Of a DNA stretch of 64,000 bases, positions 20,231 through 29,827 are shown piece by piece. A program made the translations under genes and the position numbers. The stretch covers positions 35,893 through 99,892 of the forward strand of contig JAAZIA010000030.1 in assembly GCA_012510445.1 (NCBI GenBank), written 5' to 3'. The DNA is from Bacteroidales bacterium (GTDB lineage Bacteria; Bacteroidota; Bacteroidia; Bacteroidales; UBA932). The notes beneath the pieces were generated by a model that was given only the letters and a program-made list of their open reading frames with translations, made no database searches and was not told the DNA's origin. Numbering within the stretch: the first letter of the stretch is position 1; each line of letters starts with the position of its first letter.

Positions 20231-21960
20231 ACAATAACTTCCCTGGCCTTAATGTCTTTAATACGCAATTGCAAGTTGGCAATCCCACGGTAATAATTTT
20301 CTGCCACAGAATAACAGATATCTACCGGGTTTCCGTTGTGTAAATGCTCAAAATGCAAACTCTGGTTAAAAGCAATCGCAGAGATGGCCCTGTACGGCTC
20401 GTCTTCCTGAATCAACTCCAGCTTAAGGTGCCCTGCATCCGATCCTACCAAACGTCCGTTTCCGTTATCATACACATCTTCCGTCACAAACACGGGAGAT
20501 TCGTTCCCGGGACCAAAAGGTTGAAATTGCTTTAACAGGCGGAAGAACTTGGGAGTAATCTGTCTAAAATCCAGATACGTATCTACTTGAACCTGCGGAG
20601 TAAGCATATGGTCAGAAATATTTTTAAAAGCAATACCTTCGAACATACGTTCAAACTCTTCAAAACGTTCCTCCATCAAGGTCAAACCGGCTGCGTACAT
20701 ATGCCCTCCAAAATTTTCCAACAAATGGCTGCAACTTTCTATAGCCTCGTACAGATCAAAGCCGGGAATGCTGCGTGCAGAACCGGTAATCACCCCGTTT
20801 GATTTGGTCAACACAATGGTAGGACGGTAGTACTGTTCAACCAAACGAGAAGCCACAATACCCACTACCCCTTTATGCCATTTGGGATTGTATAGCACAA
20901 TGGATTTTCTCTGTTTCATGTCCGGCATATTCCTTACCATATCCAAAGCTTCTCTGGTAGTCTTGCGATCTATGTTTTTACGATCGTCGTTGTGATCGTT
21001 TATGGTATGACCAATTTGTGATGCCGCGTCGTCTGTACGGGAAATGAGCAAATCAACGGCCATTTTGCCGGATTCCATACGTCCGGCCGCATTGATCCTG
21101 GGACCTATCTTAAACACAATATCATCCATGGTAATCTGATGTTTTTCCAGACCGGCCAGTTTAATGATGGAATGAAGCCCTTTACTGGGGGCTTCGTTTA
21201 GCTGTTTAAGGCCATAATGCGCCAAAATTCTGTTTTCTCCCGTAATAGAAACCAGGTCTGCGGCAATGCTTACTACAAGCAAATCTAAAAACGGATACAA
21301 TTTCGTAAGTGGAATGCGGTTTCTGATGCAATAGGCCTGCATAAATTTAAAGCCTACCCCACATCCGCTCAGCTCGTCAAAAGGGTAATGGCAATCGTTT
21401 CTTTTGGGATTCAACACGGCAGCTGCCTGCGGCAATTCGCCTGCCGGAAGGTGGTGGTCACAAATGATAAAATCAATTCCTTTTTGCTTGGCATAAGCCA
21501 CTTTTTCTATGGCTTTGATCCCGCAATCCAGAGCTATAATGAGTGTACACCCTTCGTTGAGCGCCTGGTCTATACCCACATAAGATATTCCGTACCCTTC
21601 TGTGTAACGGTCCGGGATGTAATAAGAAACCATAGGTGTCTCTTTCCGTAAAAAAGAGTAGACCAGCGCTACGGCCGTAGTACCGTCTACGTCGTAATCT
21701 CCGTACACCAGTATCTTTTCACTTTCAGTAATGGCTTTGCCAAGGCGGCGAACGGCCTTGTCCATGTCTTTCATTAAGAAAGGATCGTGCAAGTCTTCCA
21801 ATTGAGGTCTAAAAAAAGATTTAGCAAGAGTAAAGTTTGTGATGTTTCTTTGAACCAAAAGATTGGCCAAAGACTGGTCTACGCCCAACTCTGTGGCTAA
21901 GCTTCTTACCAGTGCCGGATTTCCCGGTTCTTTCACAATCCACTTTTTATCTAAAGCCAT
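20227..21960 (-). CDS. recJ: Single-strand-specific exonuclease RecJ
   Basis: 577-residue 5'-3' single-strand DNA exonuclease used in recombination and mismatch repair. The DHH-family motifs are clear: VYGDYDVDGTTA (motif I), ALDCGIKA (II), CDHHLP (III) and the DHHA1 region FGGHMYAAGLTL. It runs convergently into aroK, sharing three bases at the stops. Upstream, TACCTTTA (minus strand, 21971-21978) is a one-mismatch -7 candidate very close to the ATG. Confidence 0.95.
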   Translation of the reverse strand: MALDKKWIVKEPGNPALVRSLATELGVDQSLANLLVQRNITNFTLAKSFFRPQLEDLHDPFLMKDMDKAVRRLGKAITESEKILVYGDYDVDGTTAVALVYSFLRKETPMVSYYIPDRYTEGYGISYVGIDQALNEGCTLIIALDCGIKAIEKVAYAKQKGIDFIICDHHLPAGELPQAAAVLNPKRNDCHYPFDELSGCGVGFKFMQAYCIRNRIPLTKLYPFLDLLVVSIAADLVSITGENRILAHYGLKQLNEAPSKGLHSIIKLAGLEKHQITMDDIVFKIGPRINAAGRMESGKMAVDLLISRTDDAASQIGHTINDHNDDRKNIDRKTTREALDMVRNMPDMKQRKSIVLYNPKWHKGVVGIVASRLVEQYYRPTIVLTKSNGVITGSARSIPGFDLYEAIESCSHLLENFGGHMYAAGLTLMEERFEEFERMFEGIAFKNISDHMLTPQVQVDTYLDFRQITPKFFRLLKQFQPFGPGNESPVFVTEDVYDNGNGRLVGSDAGHLKLELIQEDEPYRAISAIAFNQSLHFEHLHNGNPVDICYSVAENYYRGIANLQLRIKDIKAREVIV

Positions 21961-22011
21961 AGTAATCTTGTAAAGGTAGGCATTTTATCCTTAATCGAGT
22001 AAAAAAATGCT

Positions 22012-22019
22012 TACTTTTG
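22012..22019 (+). promoter_or_regulatory. Putative -7 box for lysS
   Basis: TACTTTTG matches TAnnTTTG. The expected start of transcription is near 22026, 17 bases before the lysS ATG. It is divergent from recJ. Confidence 0.5.
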
Positions 22020-22042
22020 TGGGTTAAGAAATCTCAAACAAT

Positions 22043-23551
22043 ATGGACAATACGTATATCAGTGAACAGGAACAAGTGCGTCGCAACGCCTTACAAGAAC
22101 TCATGCAATTGGGTATAGATCCTTATCCTGCCCAAAAATTTCCGGTAGATACTACAGCCAACGAAATTTTAGAAAAATACGACCCGGAAAAGAAAAATTT
22201 TCAGGAAATAACCGTAGCCGGAAGGATCATGGGAAGAAGAATTATGGGGGCCGCCTCTTTTATGGTCCTGCAAGACCATACGGGAAAGATTCAGGTGTAC
22301 GTAAAACGGGACGAGATTTGTCCCACAGAAGATAAAACCCAGTACAATACGGTTTTTAAAAAACTGATGGACATAGGCGACATTGTAGGTGTGAAAGGAT
22401 ATGCATTTATAACCAAAACGGGAGAAATATCTGTTCACGCCCAAGAATTGACGTTGTTGAGCAAGTCCCTTAGGGTACTTCCCATTGTCAAAGAAAAAGA
22501 AGACCGCGTGTACGACGCTTTTACTGACCCCGAACAACGTTACAGGATGCGTTACGTAGACCTTATAGTAAACCCGCATGTGAGAGACACGTTTGTAAGT
22601 CGGACAAAAATGATCAACGTCATGCGAGATTTTTTCAACAGCTTTGGTTACCTAGAAGTAGAAACCCCCATCTTACAGCCCATACCGGGAGGAGCCAACG
22701 CCCGACCTTTCAAAACGCATCACAATGCACTTGACATTCCTTTGTATTTAAGAATAGCCAACGAATTGTATTTGAAAAAATTGATTGTGGGAGGGTTCCC
22801 GGGAGTATATGAGTTTGCAAAAGATTTCCGGAACGAGGGAATGGACCGTACACACAATCCGGAATTTACCGTGTTGGAAATCTACGTAGCTTATAAAGAT
22901 TATTTTTGGATGATGGACTTCACAGAGCAACTGGTAGAAAAAGTAGCACTTACACTTCACGGGACTACCAAAGTACCCATGGGGGACAAAGTCATAGATT
23001 GGAAAAGGCCGTTCCGGCGCATTACCATGCTGGATGCCATAAAGGAATATGCGGGGGTAGACGTTTCCGGTATGAACGAAGAAGAGCTGCGCAAAACGTG
23101 TTCGGAACTGAAAGTTCCCATCACCCCCATTATGGGCAAAGGCAAACTGATAGATGCTCTGTTTGGCACCTACTGTGAAAAACACCTGATCCAACCTACG
23201 TTTATCACAGATTACCCCATAGCTACTTCTCCACTTACTAAAAAACACCGCACCCACCCGGAACTGACAGAACGTTTTGAATTGTTTGTTAACGGAAAAG
23301 AGCTGGCCAATTCCTACTCGGAACTGAACGATCCCATAGATCAACTGGATCGCTTTAGAGAACAGTTGAAACTAAAAGAAAAAGGAGACGACGAGGCCAT
23401 GTTCATAGATATGGATTTTATAAGGGCACTGGAATTTGGCATGCCTCCCACAGCAGGCATGGGCATTGGCATTGACCGTCTGTGCATGTTGATGACCAAT
23501 TCCCACAGCATACAAGACGTACTGTTTTTCCCTCAGATGCGCCCGGAATAG
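22043..23551 (+). CDS. lysS: Lysyl-tRNA synthetase, class II
   Basis: 502-residue enzyme with an N-terminal OB-fold anticodon-binding domain ([32 protein letters not shown]) and a class II catalytic domain. Motif 2 is [15 protein letters not shown] and motif 3 is [12 protein letters not shown]. The length is usual for bacterial LysRS. It appears to lead a group with the downstream methyltransferase (18-base gap), aroE and ssb. Confidence 0.97.
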   Translation: MDNTYISEQEQVRRNALQELMQLGIDPYPAQKFPVDTTANEILEKYDPEKKNFQEITVAGRIMGRRIMGAASFMVLQDHTGKIQVYVKRDEICPTEDKTQYNTVFKKLMDIGDIVGVKGYAFITKTGEISVHAQELTLLSKSLRVLPIVKEKEDRVYDAFTDPEQRYRMRYVDLIVNPHVRDTFVSRTKMINVMRDFFNSFGYLEVETPILQPIPGGANARPFKTHHNALDIPLYLRIANELYLKKLIVGGFPGVYEFAKDFRNEGMDRTHNPEFTVLEIYVAYKDYFWMMDFTEQLVEKVALTLHGTTKVPMGDKVIDWKRPFRRITMLDAIKEYAGVDVSGMNEEELRKTCSELKVPITPIMGKGKLIDALFGTYCEKHLIQPTFITDYPIATSPLTKKHRTHPELTERFELFVNGKELANSYSELNDPIDQLDRFREQLKLKEKGDDEAMFIDMDFIRALEFGMPPTAGMGIGIDRLCMLMTNSHSIQDVLFFPQMRPE

Positions 23552-23569
23552 ATCGGAAAAAGCAAAGCA

Positions 23570-24373
23570 ATGATAACCTCGCCCCGGAACCCAAAGGTAA
23601 AACACCTGCGTCTGCTTATGGAAAAATCACGCTTACGGCAGGAAGAAGGCCTGTTTGTGATTGAAGGAGTACGCGAACTGCATGTGGCTTTAACGTGCGG
23701 TTTTACCATGCATACCCTTTTTCTTTGTCCGCACATCTTTACAGACACAGGTAAAGCAGATCATTTCAAAAAACACGCTCCCCTTACCCAAGAATTGGAC
23801 GAAGACGTGTACAGAAAGACAGCCTACCGAGGTACTACAGAGGGAGTATTGGCCATCATGCATGCAAAGCACCTCACCCCGGAACAAGTACGTTTACCGG
23901 AAAACCCCTTGGTTCTTGTGCTGGAAGCCGTAGAAAAACCGGGCAACCTGGGGGCCGTTTTAAGAACGGCAGATGCCTGCGGAATCAACGCAGTTGTTGT
24001 GTGCGACCCCCGTACAGATCTGTACAACCCCAATACCGTAAGGGCTTCGCTCGGGTCGCTCTTTAGCGTGCCTGTACTGGCATGCTCGTCGCAAGAAGCT
24101 TACGACTGGTTGGTCTCTCACAAGATGCAAATAGTAGCTGCCACCAGCCGTGCCGCCACCCCGTACCATACATGCTTGTACCATACACCTACAGCCTTTG
24201 TTCTAGGTTCCGAAGAAAAAGGGCTGGGTGTTTTCTGGAAAGAAAAGGCGCATTGCCGGGTGAAAATACCTATGAAAGGAATTATAGATTCGCTCAATGT
24301 TTCTGTAAGTGCGGCCGTCCTGTGCTTCGAAGCCGTTAGGCAGCGTAATGCCTTAAAAAACGATGCCTTGTAA
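23570..24373 (+). CDS. TrmH/SpoU-family RNA 2'-O-methyltransferase
   Basis: 267-residue SPOUT-fold methyltransferase. The N-terminal part (SPRNPKVKHLRLLMEKSRLRQEEGLFVIEG) is the substrate-binding L30e-like domain. The knotted C-terminal domain shows motif 1 EKPGNLGAVLRTADACG, motif 2 VLGSEEKGL and motif 3 DSLNVSVSAAVLCFE. The family methylates ribose in rRNA or tRNA with SAM; the exact target cannot be read from the sequence. It follows lysS by 18 bases and precedes aroE by 6. Confidence 0.88.
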   Translation: MITSPRNPKVKHLRLLMEKSRLRQEEGLFVIEGVRELHVALTCGFTMHTLFLCPHIFTDTGKADHFKKHAPLTQELDEDVYRKTAYRGTTEGVLAIMHAKHLTPEQVRLPENPLVLVLEAVEKPGNLGAVLRTADACGINAVVVCDPRTDLYNPNTVRASLGSLFSVPVLACSSQEAYDWLVSHKMQIVAATSRAATPYHTCLYHTPTAFVLGSEEKGLGVFWKEKAHCRVKIPMKGIIDSLNVSVSAAVLCFEAVRQRNALKNDAL

Positions 24374-24379
24374 AACGTT

Positions 24380-25141
24380 ATGCATATGAACAGAGAAACT
24401 TTTGCCATCATAGGAAATCCGGTAGGAAAAAGCATGAGCCCGCAGCTTTTTCAGACCGCTTACCCTCAATTTTCGCAAGGCTCATACCTGCTTTTAGAAA
24501 CAGACGATTGCCAAAAAGCCATGGAGCTGCTGAAAGTACTTCGTATTAAAGCGGCCAACGTTACCATGCCTTTGAAAGCAGCCTGCCTGCCAATGGCAGA
24601 AAAAATTTCTGAAGAAGTTCGGCAAACAAACGCAACCAATTTACTGAGGAGAGAAAAAAACGAAACCTGGTCTGCCTGGAATACAGATGTGTATGGTGTA
24701 AGGGAAAGTTTTTTGGCTGCAGGCGTTCCCATACAAGGGAAGTACGCCCTGGTAGTAGGTGCCGGAGGGGCAGGACGCGCAGCAGCTTTGGCACTTACAC
24801 AAGCCGGAGCCCGTGTTTCCGTAGCCAACAGATCGGTACGCGAAGGATTGTTCCCCCTGGATGCTATTCCTCGCCTGCTCACTACTTGTTCCCTGGTGGT
24901 TTATACACTCCCGGTGAAAAAAGAAGACCACTTGTTCCTCACCCTCACAAAAGACCATACCGTTCTGGATGCTTCTTACGCTCTGGCTCCGCTCCGGCAG
25001 GCTGCCGAACGTGCCGGAGCCTGTTACTTAAACGGTTATCATTGGTTATACCATCAAGCCGTAGAAGGATTTAGGCTTATGACCGATTTGCCCCCTAATA
25101 CGGCCGCTATGCGCCAATGGTTGGGTTTAGAAAAAAGATAG
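24380..25141 (+). CDS. aroE: Shikimate dehydrogenase
   Basis: 253-residue enzyme reducing 3-dehydroshikimate with NADPH. Visible motifs are the shikimate-binding NPVGKSMSP, the catalytic Lys in NVTMPLKAA, Asp in NTDVYG and the Rossmann glycine loop GAGGAGRAAA. NADP preference is consistent with ANRSVREG after the second strand. It works in the same pathway as aroK. Start ATG 24380; the in-frame ATG at 24386 (MNRETF) is an equal alternative. Confidence 0.93.
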   Translation: MHMNRETFAIIGNPVGKSMSPQLFQTAYPQFSQGSYLLLETDDCQKAMELLKVLRIKAANVTMPLKAACLPMAEKISEEVRQTNATNLLRREKNETWSAWNTDVYGVRESFLAAGVPIQGKYALVVGAGGAGRAAALALTQAGARVSVANRSVREGLFPLDAIPRLLTTCSLVVYTLPVKKEDHLFLTLTKDHTVLDASYALAPLRQAAERAGACYLNGYHWLYHQAVEGFRLMTDLPPNTAAMRQWLGLEKR

Positions 25142-25180
25142 TACCTTTACAAAGAATGTAAAAAATCAAATTATACTGCT

Positions 25181-25645
25181 ATGCTTAATAAAGTCATGTT
25201 AATTGGAAATGTGGGAAAAGATCCGGAAATCCGTCATTTGGAAGGAGGAGTATCAGTAGCTACCCTTACCCTGGCTACGTCTGAGCGTTACAGAGATCGG
25301 AATGGAGAAATGCAAGAACAAACAGAATGGCATAACGTGGTATTGTGGCGAGGTCTTGCAGACGTTGCAGAACGCTATGTCCGCAAAGGAACCCAGGTTT
25401 ATATAGAAGGTAAAATTCGTACACGCAGCTGGGAAGACCAATCGGGACAAAAAAGATACACCACAGAAATATTGGCAAACAGCCTGCAGCTGTTAGGGAA
25501 AAAAAGTGACAATCCTGCCACTTCTTCTCCCCTTTCTCCAAAGCCGGCCGGAACAACTGCTGCCTCGGTGGCAACACCGTCTGCATCGCAAAGCAATTTG
25601 TCTGCAAACCTAACGGCAGATGACGTAGATGACCTGCCGTTCTAA
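25181..25645 (+). CDS. ssb: Single-stranded DNA-binding protein
   Basis: 154 residues: an N-terminal OB fold ([37 protein letters not shown]), a Ser/Ala/Pro-rich linker and the acidic protein-interaction tail DDVDDLPF typical of bacterial SSB. It binds single-stranded DNA and recruits repair proteins, including RecJ-type nucleases, through the tail. A one-mismatch -7 candidate, TACCTTTA, lies at 25142-25149. It converges on the MFS gene with a 5-base gap. Confidence 0.95.
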   Translation: MLNKVMLIGNVGKDPEIRHLEGGVSVATLTLATSERYRDRNGEMQEQTEWHNVVLWRGLADVAERYVRKGTQVYIEGKIRTRSWEDQSGQKRYTTEILANSLQLLGKKSDNPATSSPLSPKPAGTTAASVATPSASQSNLSANLTADDVDDLPF

Positions 25646-25650
25646 TCCAA

Positions 25651-27042
25651 TCATTTAACTTTATTGGGAGTGTCCAATTTCAATTCCGGATGACTGTCGG
25701 AAGAGTGGCTTAGTATCACAGATACAGCTATAGCCACCAGTGCCAATCCAATAAACAGTATCTCTGAATAAACAGCCCCTTTTACACCTTTATTGTTCTC
25801 AATAATGCGTCCTACAAAAATGGGTACCAACAGCATACCCATATTTTGTATCCAGTAAATGAGCGAATAGGCCGTACCCAGGTTTTTGTCGGGAATGATT
25901 TTAGGTACCGAGGGCCACATGGCTGCAGGTACCAGAGAGTATCCAACACCCAGAATGGCTATTCCAACGTATCCAAAAACAGGAAGACCGGGAGCAAATC
26001 CAATGATCAGATGCGCTATAAGTACCAGGAAAGATCCTAGGATCATCCATTTGGTACCCTTTCCTTTAAAGTCAACCAACGACCCAAAAATGGGGGTGAA
26101 GATGATGGTGGTAAAAGGTATGAGCGACACCATTAAAGAAGCCAGATCGCTTTCTATTCCAAACCGGGGGATGATGATGGAAGTAGCAAAGCGCCGGAAA
26201 GAAATGATACAGGCATAAAAGAATACACACAGGAGTGCCACTAGAATAAAATGCTTATTTCCCAGCACTTTAAACAAATCGGAAAACTTAAACTTGTCAT
26301 CTTTTTCTGTACTTTCTCCACGGTGTTCGGCCAAAGCCGCTTCCTGCACATCCAACTTCTTGTCAAAAGCCAGGAAAACGCTCCATACAAGCAGCCCGCA
26401 CACCAGAAGTACAAACCCGGCGAGAGCCGGTTTGCTGGTTTCTGAAAAAGGTATGTAATCTAGGTTCAAGTTTACAATCCGCGGTACTACCAGTAAGGCC
26501 GCAGCCGTTCCCAAACGGGCCAACGCCAACTGAAGCCCCATAGCCAAGGCCATTTCCTTACCTCTAAACCATTTGGCTATAGAGCGTGTAACAGCCACTC
26601 CGGCTATTTCACTGCCCAGTCCAAAGAGCGCACAACCCGCATAGGCCAATGCCAAAGAAGGCTTGCCAAAGAAGCGGTCCATAAAATGAAACAATGCACT
26701 GTCATGGAAAGCAGACGAGATGCCATACATTACAACGGCAGCCCCTACCACCATTAGCAATACAAACAAGGTTCCGGTAATGCGTACTCCCCACTTATCC
26801 AGTAACATGCCGCAAACTACCAAACCTCCCCATACGCAAAGGAGCGAGTAGGCTCCTCCGTACAAGCCGTAATCTGCAGAAGACCAGGATAAATCAAGGA
26901 TCTCGGGGTTTTTAAAAATATGGCCTATGGTCGTAAACTGGTCGTCGAAAAAATACGAGGCAAACATGACCAGCGAAAGGAATAAAAGGACTGCCCACCT
27001 GGCCCGGCGGGAGTCCTTTAAAAAAGCAATATGTTTATTCAT
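25651..27042 (-). CDS. MFS transporter, downstream copy of a tandem pair
   Basis: 463-residue inner-membrane protein with about 12 hydrophobic segments split by a central charged loop (LDVQEAALAEHRGESTEKDDKFKF). The MFS loop 2-3 motif is GMLLDKWGVRITG. It is clearly paralogous to the gene immediately upstream: both have the block WFRGKE/WFKGKE-ALAMG and a similar SLVPAAMWPSVPK/SLVPAALWPSVPK segment. The substrate is unknown. It starts 3 bases after the end of its partner, so the two are coexpressed. Confidence 0.85.
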   Translation of the reverse strand: MNKHIAFLKDSRRARWAVLLFLSLVMFASYFFDDQFTTIGHIFKNPEILDLSWSSADYGLYGGAYSLLCVWGGLVVCGMLLDKWGVRITGTLFVLLMVVGAAVVMYGISSAFHDSALFHFMDRFFGKPSLALAYAGCALFGLGSEIAGVAVTRSIAKWFRGKEMALAMGLQLALARLGTAAALLVVPRIVNLNLDYIPFSETSKPALAGFVLLVCGLLVWSVFLAFDKKLDVQEAALAEHRGESTEKDDKFKFSDLFKVLGNKHFILVALLCVFFYACIISFRRFATSIIIPRFGIESDLASLMVSLIPFTTIIFTPIFGSLVDFKGKGTKWMILGSFLVLIAHLIIGFAPGLPVFGYVGIAILGVGYSLVPAAMWPSVPKIIPDKNLGTAYSLIYWIQNMGMLLVPIFVGRIIENNKGVKGAVYSEILFIGLALVAIAVSVILSHSSDSHPELKLDTPNKVK

Positions 27043-27045
27043 CTT

Positions 27046-28425
27046 TTATTTTTTGGTAATATTTGGCATTTCCAGCCCGTATCCTTTGGCACGGTCTTCT
27101 GCCTTAAGCCATATTCCCAGAAAAAAGGCGAGTACCCCAAGCGAGGCAAAAATAAGCATAGGCACTGTATAATTATACTCCAGCGGATTGGACACTCCTA
27201 CGTTTGTTCTGTCCAAGGCTACTCCTATCAGCAGCGGGAACGCCCACAACCCAATGTTCTGTATCCAGAAAATCACCGAGTAGGCAGAGCCTAGGTAACG
27301 CTCTTCCACCAATTTTGGTACAGACGGCCAAAGAGCAGCAGGAACCAAGGAAAAGCTAACACCCAATATGATGATGGCCGTATAAGCAATTCCTCTGGAG
27401 AAATAGGCTTCCGGTACAAGAGCAAACGTCAAATGGCACAAACACATAAGTACCGCACCTATTATAAGCATGGTGGCACCTTTCCCTTTATTGTCCAGGT
27501 AGGCTCCCAGCAGCGGTGTCAACAACATGGCTCCGATAGGAAACCAAGAGAAAATATCACTGGCTTCCTTAGCCGGAATCTGTAACCGACACTCCAACAT
27601 ATTGGCTGCGTATTTCTGAAACGGGAAAATAGCCGAATAGTACAGAACACATAAGCCGGATACAATAAGGAAAGCCTTGCTTGTAAACAGTTTTCCCAGG
27701 TCGCTGATCTTGAATTCTTCTTCCTTCTCATCACCCAGCAGACCCATTTGATTTTCCAGTTTTTTATCAAAGAAGAAGTACACGGAAAACGCCAGCAACC
27801 CTATGAGCAAAAGCACCATGGATATTAAAACGGGAGCTCCTACGTTGCCCATGTTGTCAGCTATTCTGGGTGATATCCTGAACACGGCAAAAACTCCCAG
27901 CCGGGCAATGGCCATTTCTATACCCATAGCCAGTGCCAGCTCTTTGCCTTTAAACCATTTGACAATTCCTTTAGAAACGGTAACTCCGGCCATCTCTACC
28001 CCACAACCAAATATCATAAACCCAACAGAAGCCAGTTTGGCAGAAGCCGGCAGCGTAGTCCACCAAGAATTCAACCAAACCTCCAGCCCCGATCCCACGA
28101 AGGCATCGGTAAGGGCATAATACTTGATGGCGGCTCCCACCAACATAACCACAGCAGAAAGAAGGGCCGTGAAACGAACTCCCATTTTATCCAGAATGAT
28201 TCCGGCAAAAATCAGAAAAAAAGCAAAAACGTTTAGAAAATATTCAGAACCTGTTACTATACCAAAATTTTCTGAAGTCCATCCTTGTGTTTCTTCCAGT
28301 AAGCTTTTCAGGGGCGAAAGCACATCCATGAACATATAGGCAAAAAACATCATGGAGGCCAGAAGAATAAGTACGCCCCATCTGACAAGTACTTTATCCT
28401 TCAGCAATTTCTCAACTTTATTCAT
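27046..28425 (-). CDS. MFS transporter, upstream copy of a tandem pair
   Basis: 459-residue, about 12-helix MFS protein beginning MNKVEKLLKDKVLVRWGVLILLASMMFFAYMF. The first cytoplasmic loop reads GIILDKMGVRFTA and the central loop is charged (KKLENQMGLLGDEKEEEFKI). It shares its overall layout and several blocks with the downstream copy but has diverged widely, so the duplication is old. No substrate can be assigned; the neighbouring genes (ssb, purA) give no functional hint. Confidence 0.85.
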   Translation of the reverse strand: MNKVEKLLKDKVLVRWGVLILLASMMFFAYMFMDVLSPLKSLLEETQGWTSENFGIVTGSEYFLNVFAFFLIFAGIILDKMGVRFTALLSAVVMLVGAAIKYYALTDAFVGSGLEVWLNSWWTTLPASAKLASVGFMIFGCGVEMAGVTVSKGIVKWFKGKELALAMGIEMAIARLGVFAVFRISPRIADNMGNVGAPVLISMVLLLIGLLAFSVYFFFDKKLENQMGLLGDEKEEEFKISDLGKLFTSKAFLIVSGLCVLYYSAIFPFQKYAANMLECRLQIPAKEASDIFSWFPIGAMLLTPLLGAYLDNKGKGATMLIIGAVLMCLCHLTFALVPEAYFSRGIAYTAIIILGVSFSLVPAALWPSVPKLVEERYLGSAYSVIFWIQNIGLWAFPLLIGVALDRTNVGVSNPLEYNYTVPMLIFASLGVLAFFLGIWLKAEDRAKGYGLEMPNITKK

Positions 28426-28491
28426 ATATTGGTCATTAGTTTAAAAGAAGATCGAAGATAGGATAATAAGTCAAGTATGCAAAATTTGTAG

Positions 28492-28499
28492 TAGTTTTG
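28492..28499 (+). promoter_or_regulatory. Putative -7 box for purA
   Basis: TAGTTTTG matches TAnnTTTG. The predicted transcript start near 28506 leaves a leader of about 32 bases. No -33 TTTG is seen at the usual distance. Confidence 0.5.
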
Positions 28500-28537
28500 T
28501 AAAGCTGTTTTACCTTTTAAAAGATATATTAACCACT

Positions 28538-29827
28538 ATGAACGTAGACGTAGTTCTTGGACTGCAATGGGGCGATGAAGGAAAAGGCAAGATTGTAGAT
28601 TATTTGGCCTCGCAATATCCCGTTATTGCTCGTTTTCAAGGAGGACCCAATGCAGGTCACTCGCTTCATTTTGATAAATCTGCATACATCCTTCATTCCG
28701 TACCCTCGGGCATTTTCCGTGAAAACACTCAAAACCTTGTTGGAAACGGTATGGTGATAGATCCCATCATTTTTGAAAAAGAGTGCCGGGCGTTGGAAAA
28801 CGTGGGCATACCGGTTAAAGACCGATTGATGATTTCTAAAAGAGCCCATTTGATTCTACCTACACATAGAATCATTGATGCAGCCAGTGAGCACGCCAAG
28901 GGAGCTTCAAAAATTGGATCTACCCTAAAGGGCATCGGGCCAACCTATATGGACAAAACGGGAAGAAACGGTTTGAGGGCCGGCGATATTCTGGCACCCG
29001 ACTTCACAGATCGCTTTCATGCACTCAAATCAAAACACCTTGTCTTTCTTAAGCAATTTGACTATCCGTTCTGTGCAGAAGAGGAAGAAGAAGCTTGGTT
29101 CAAGGCCATTGATTATATGAGAGGCTTTCAGCTGATACAGGCAGAATACTACATCAACGATTGCCTTTCCCAAGGGAAACGCGTTCTGGCAGAAGGAGCC
29201 CAGGGAGCTCTGTTAGACATTGACTTTGGAACATATCCCTTTGTTACTTCTTCTTCCACCACTTGTGCAGGAGCTTGTGCCGGTTTAGGGTTCCCGCCCT
29301 CCAAAATAGACAGAGTATATGGTATATTCAAGGCATATTGTACCCGTGTGGGCAGCGGACCTTTTCCAACAGAACTTTTTGACAAAGACGGAGAAGCCCT
29401 AAGGGACCAAGGAAAAGAATTTGGTTCTACCACCGGAAGGGCTCGCCGCACCGGATGGCTAGATATAGTAGCCCTAAAGTACGCCATTACTTTAAATGGA
29501 GTAACAGATCTGATTATGATGAAATCGGATGTATTGGATGGTTTTGACACTGTTAAAGCAGCCGTCTCTTACGATATTAATGGCCGGGATACGCAATGTT
29601 TCCCTTACGATGCACACGTACCTGTGACTCCTATATATAAAGAATTCAAAGGGTGGGATAAAGACCTTTCCGTTATCCGCAAAGAAGAAGAATTGCCTGC
29701 CGAGTTTTTAACCTTTGTAAGGTTCATTGAAGAAAGCGTAGGTCTTCCCATTAAAATTCTATCTGTAGGTCCCGACAGAGAACAAACCCTTGTTAGAGAA
29801 ATTTTTAACTATGGCCAGTCTTATTGA
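28538..29827 (+). CDS. purA: Adenylosuccinate synthetase
   Basis: 429-residue enzyme that joins IMP and aspartate with GTP, the first committed step to AMP. Signatures include VVLGLQWGDEGKGKIVDYLA (P-loop with catalytic Asp), GGPNAGHSLHF with catalytic His, and GSTTGRARRTGWLD. The 3' end overlaps the start of dxs by 17 bases in another frame. Confidence 0.97.
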   Translation: MNVDVVLGLQWGDEGKGKIVDYLASQYPVIARFQGGPNAGHSLHFDKSAYILHSVPSGIFRENTQNLVGNGMVIDPIIFEKECRALENVGIPVKDRLMISKRAHLILPTHRIIDAASEHAKGASKIGSTLKGIGPTYMDKTGRNGLRAGDILAPDFTDRFHALKSKHLVFLKQFDYPFCAEEEEEAWFKAIDYMRGFQLIQAEYYINDCLSQGKRVLAEGAQGALLDIDFGTYPFVTSSSTTCAGACAGLGFPPSKIDRVYGIFKAYCTRVGSGPFPTELFDKDGEALRDQGKEFGSTTGRARRTGWLDIVALKYAITLNGVTDLIMMKSDVLDGFDTVKAAVSYDINGRDTQCFPYDAHVPVTPIYKEFKGWDKDLSVIRKEEELPAEFLTFVRFIEESVGLPIKILSVGPDREQTLVREIFNYGQSY

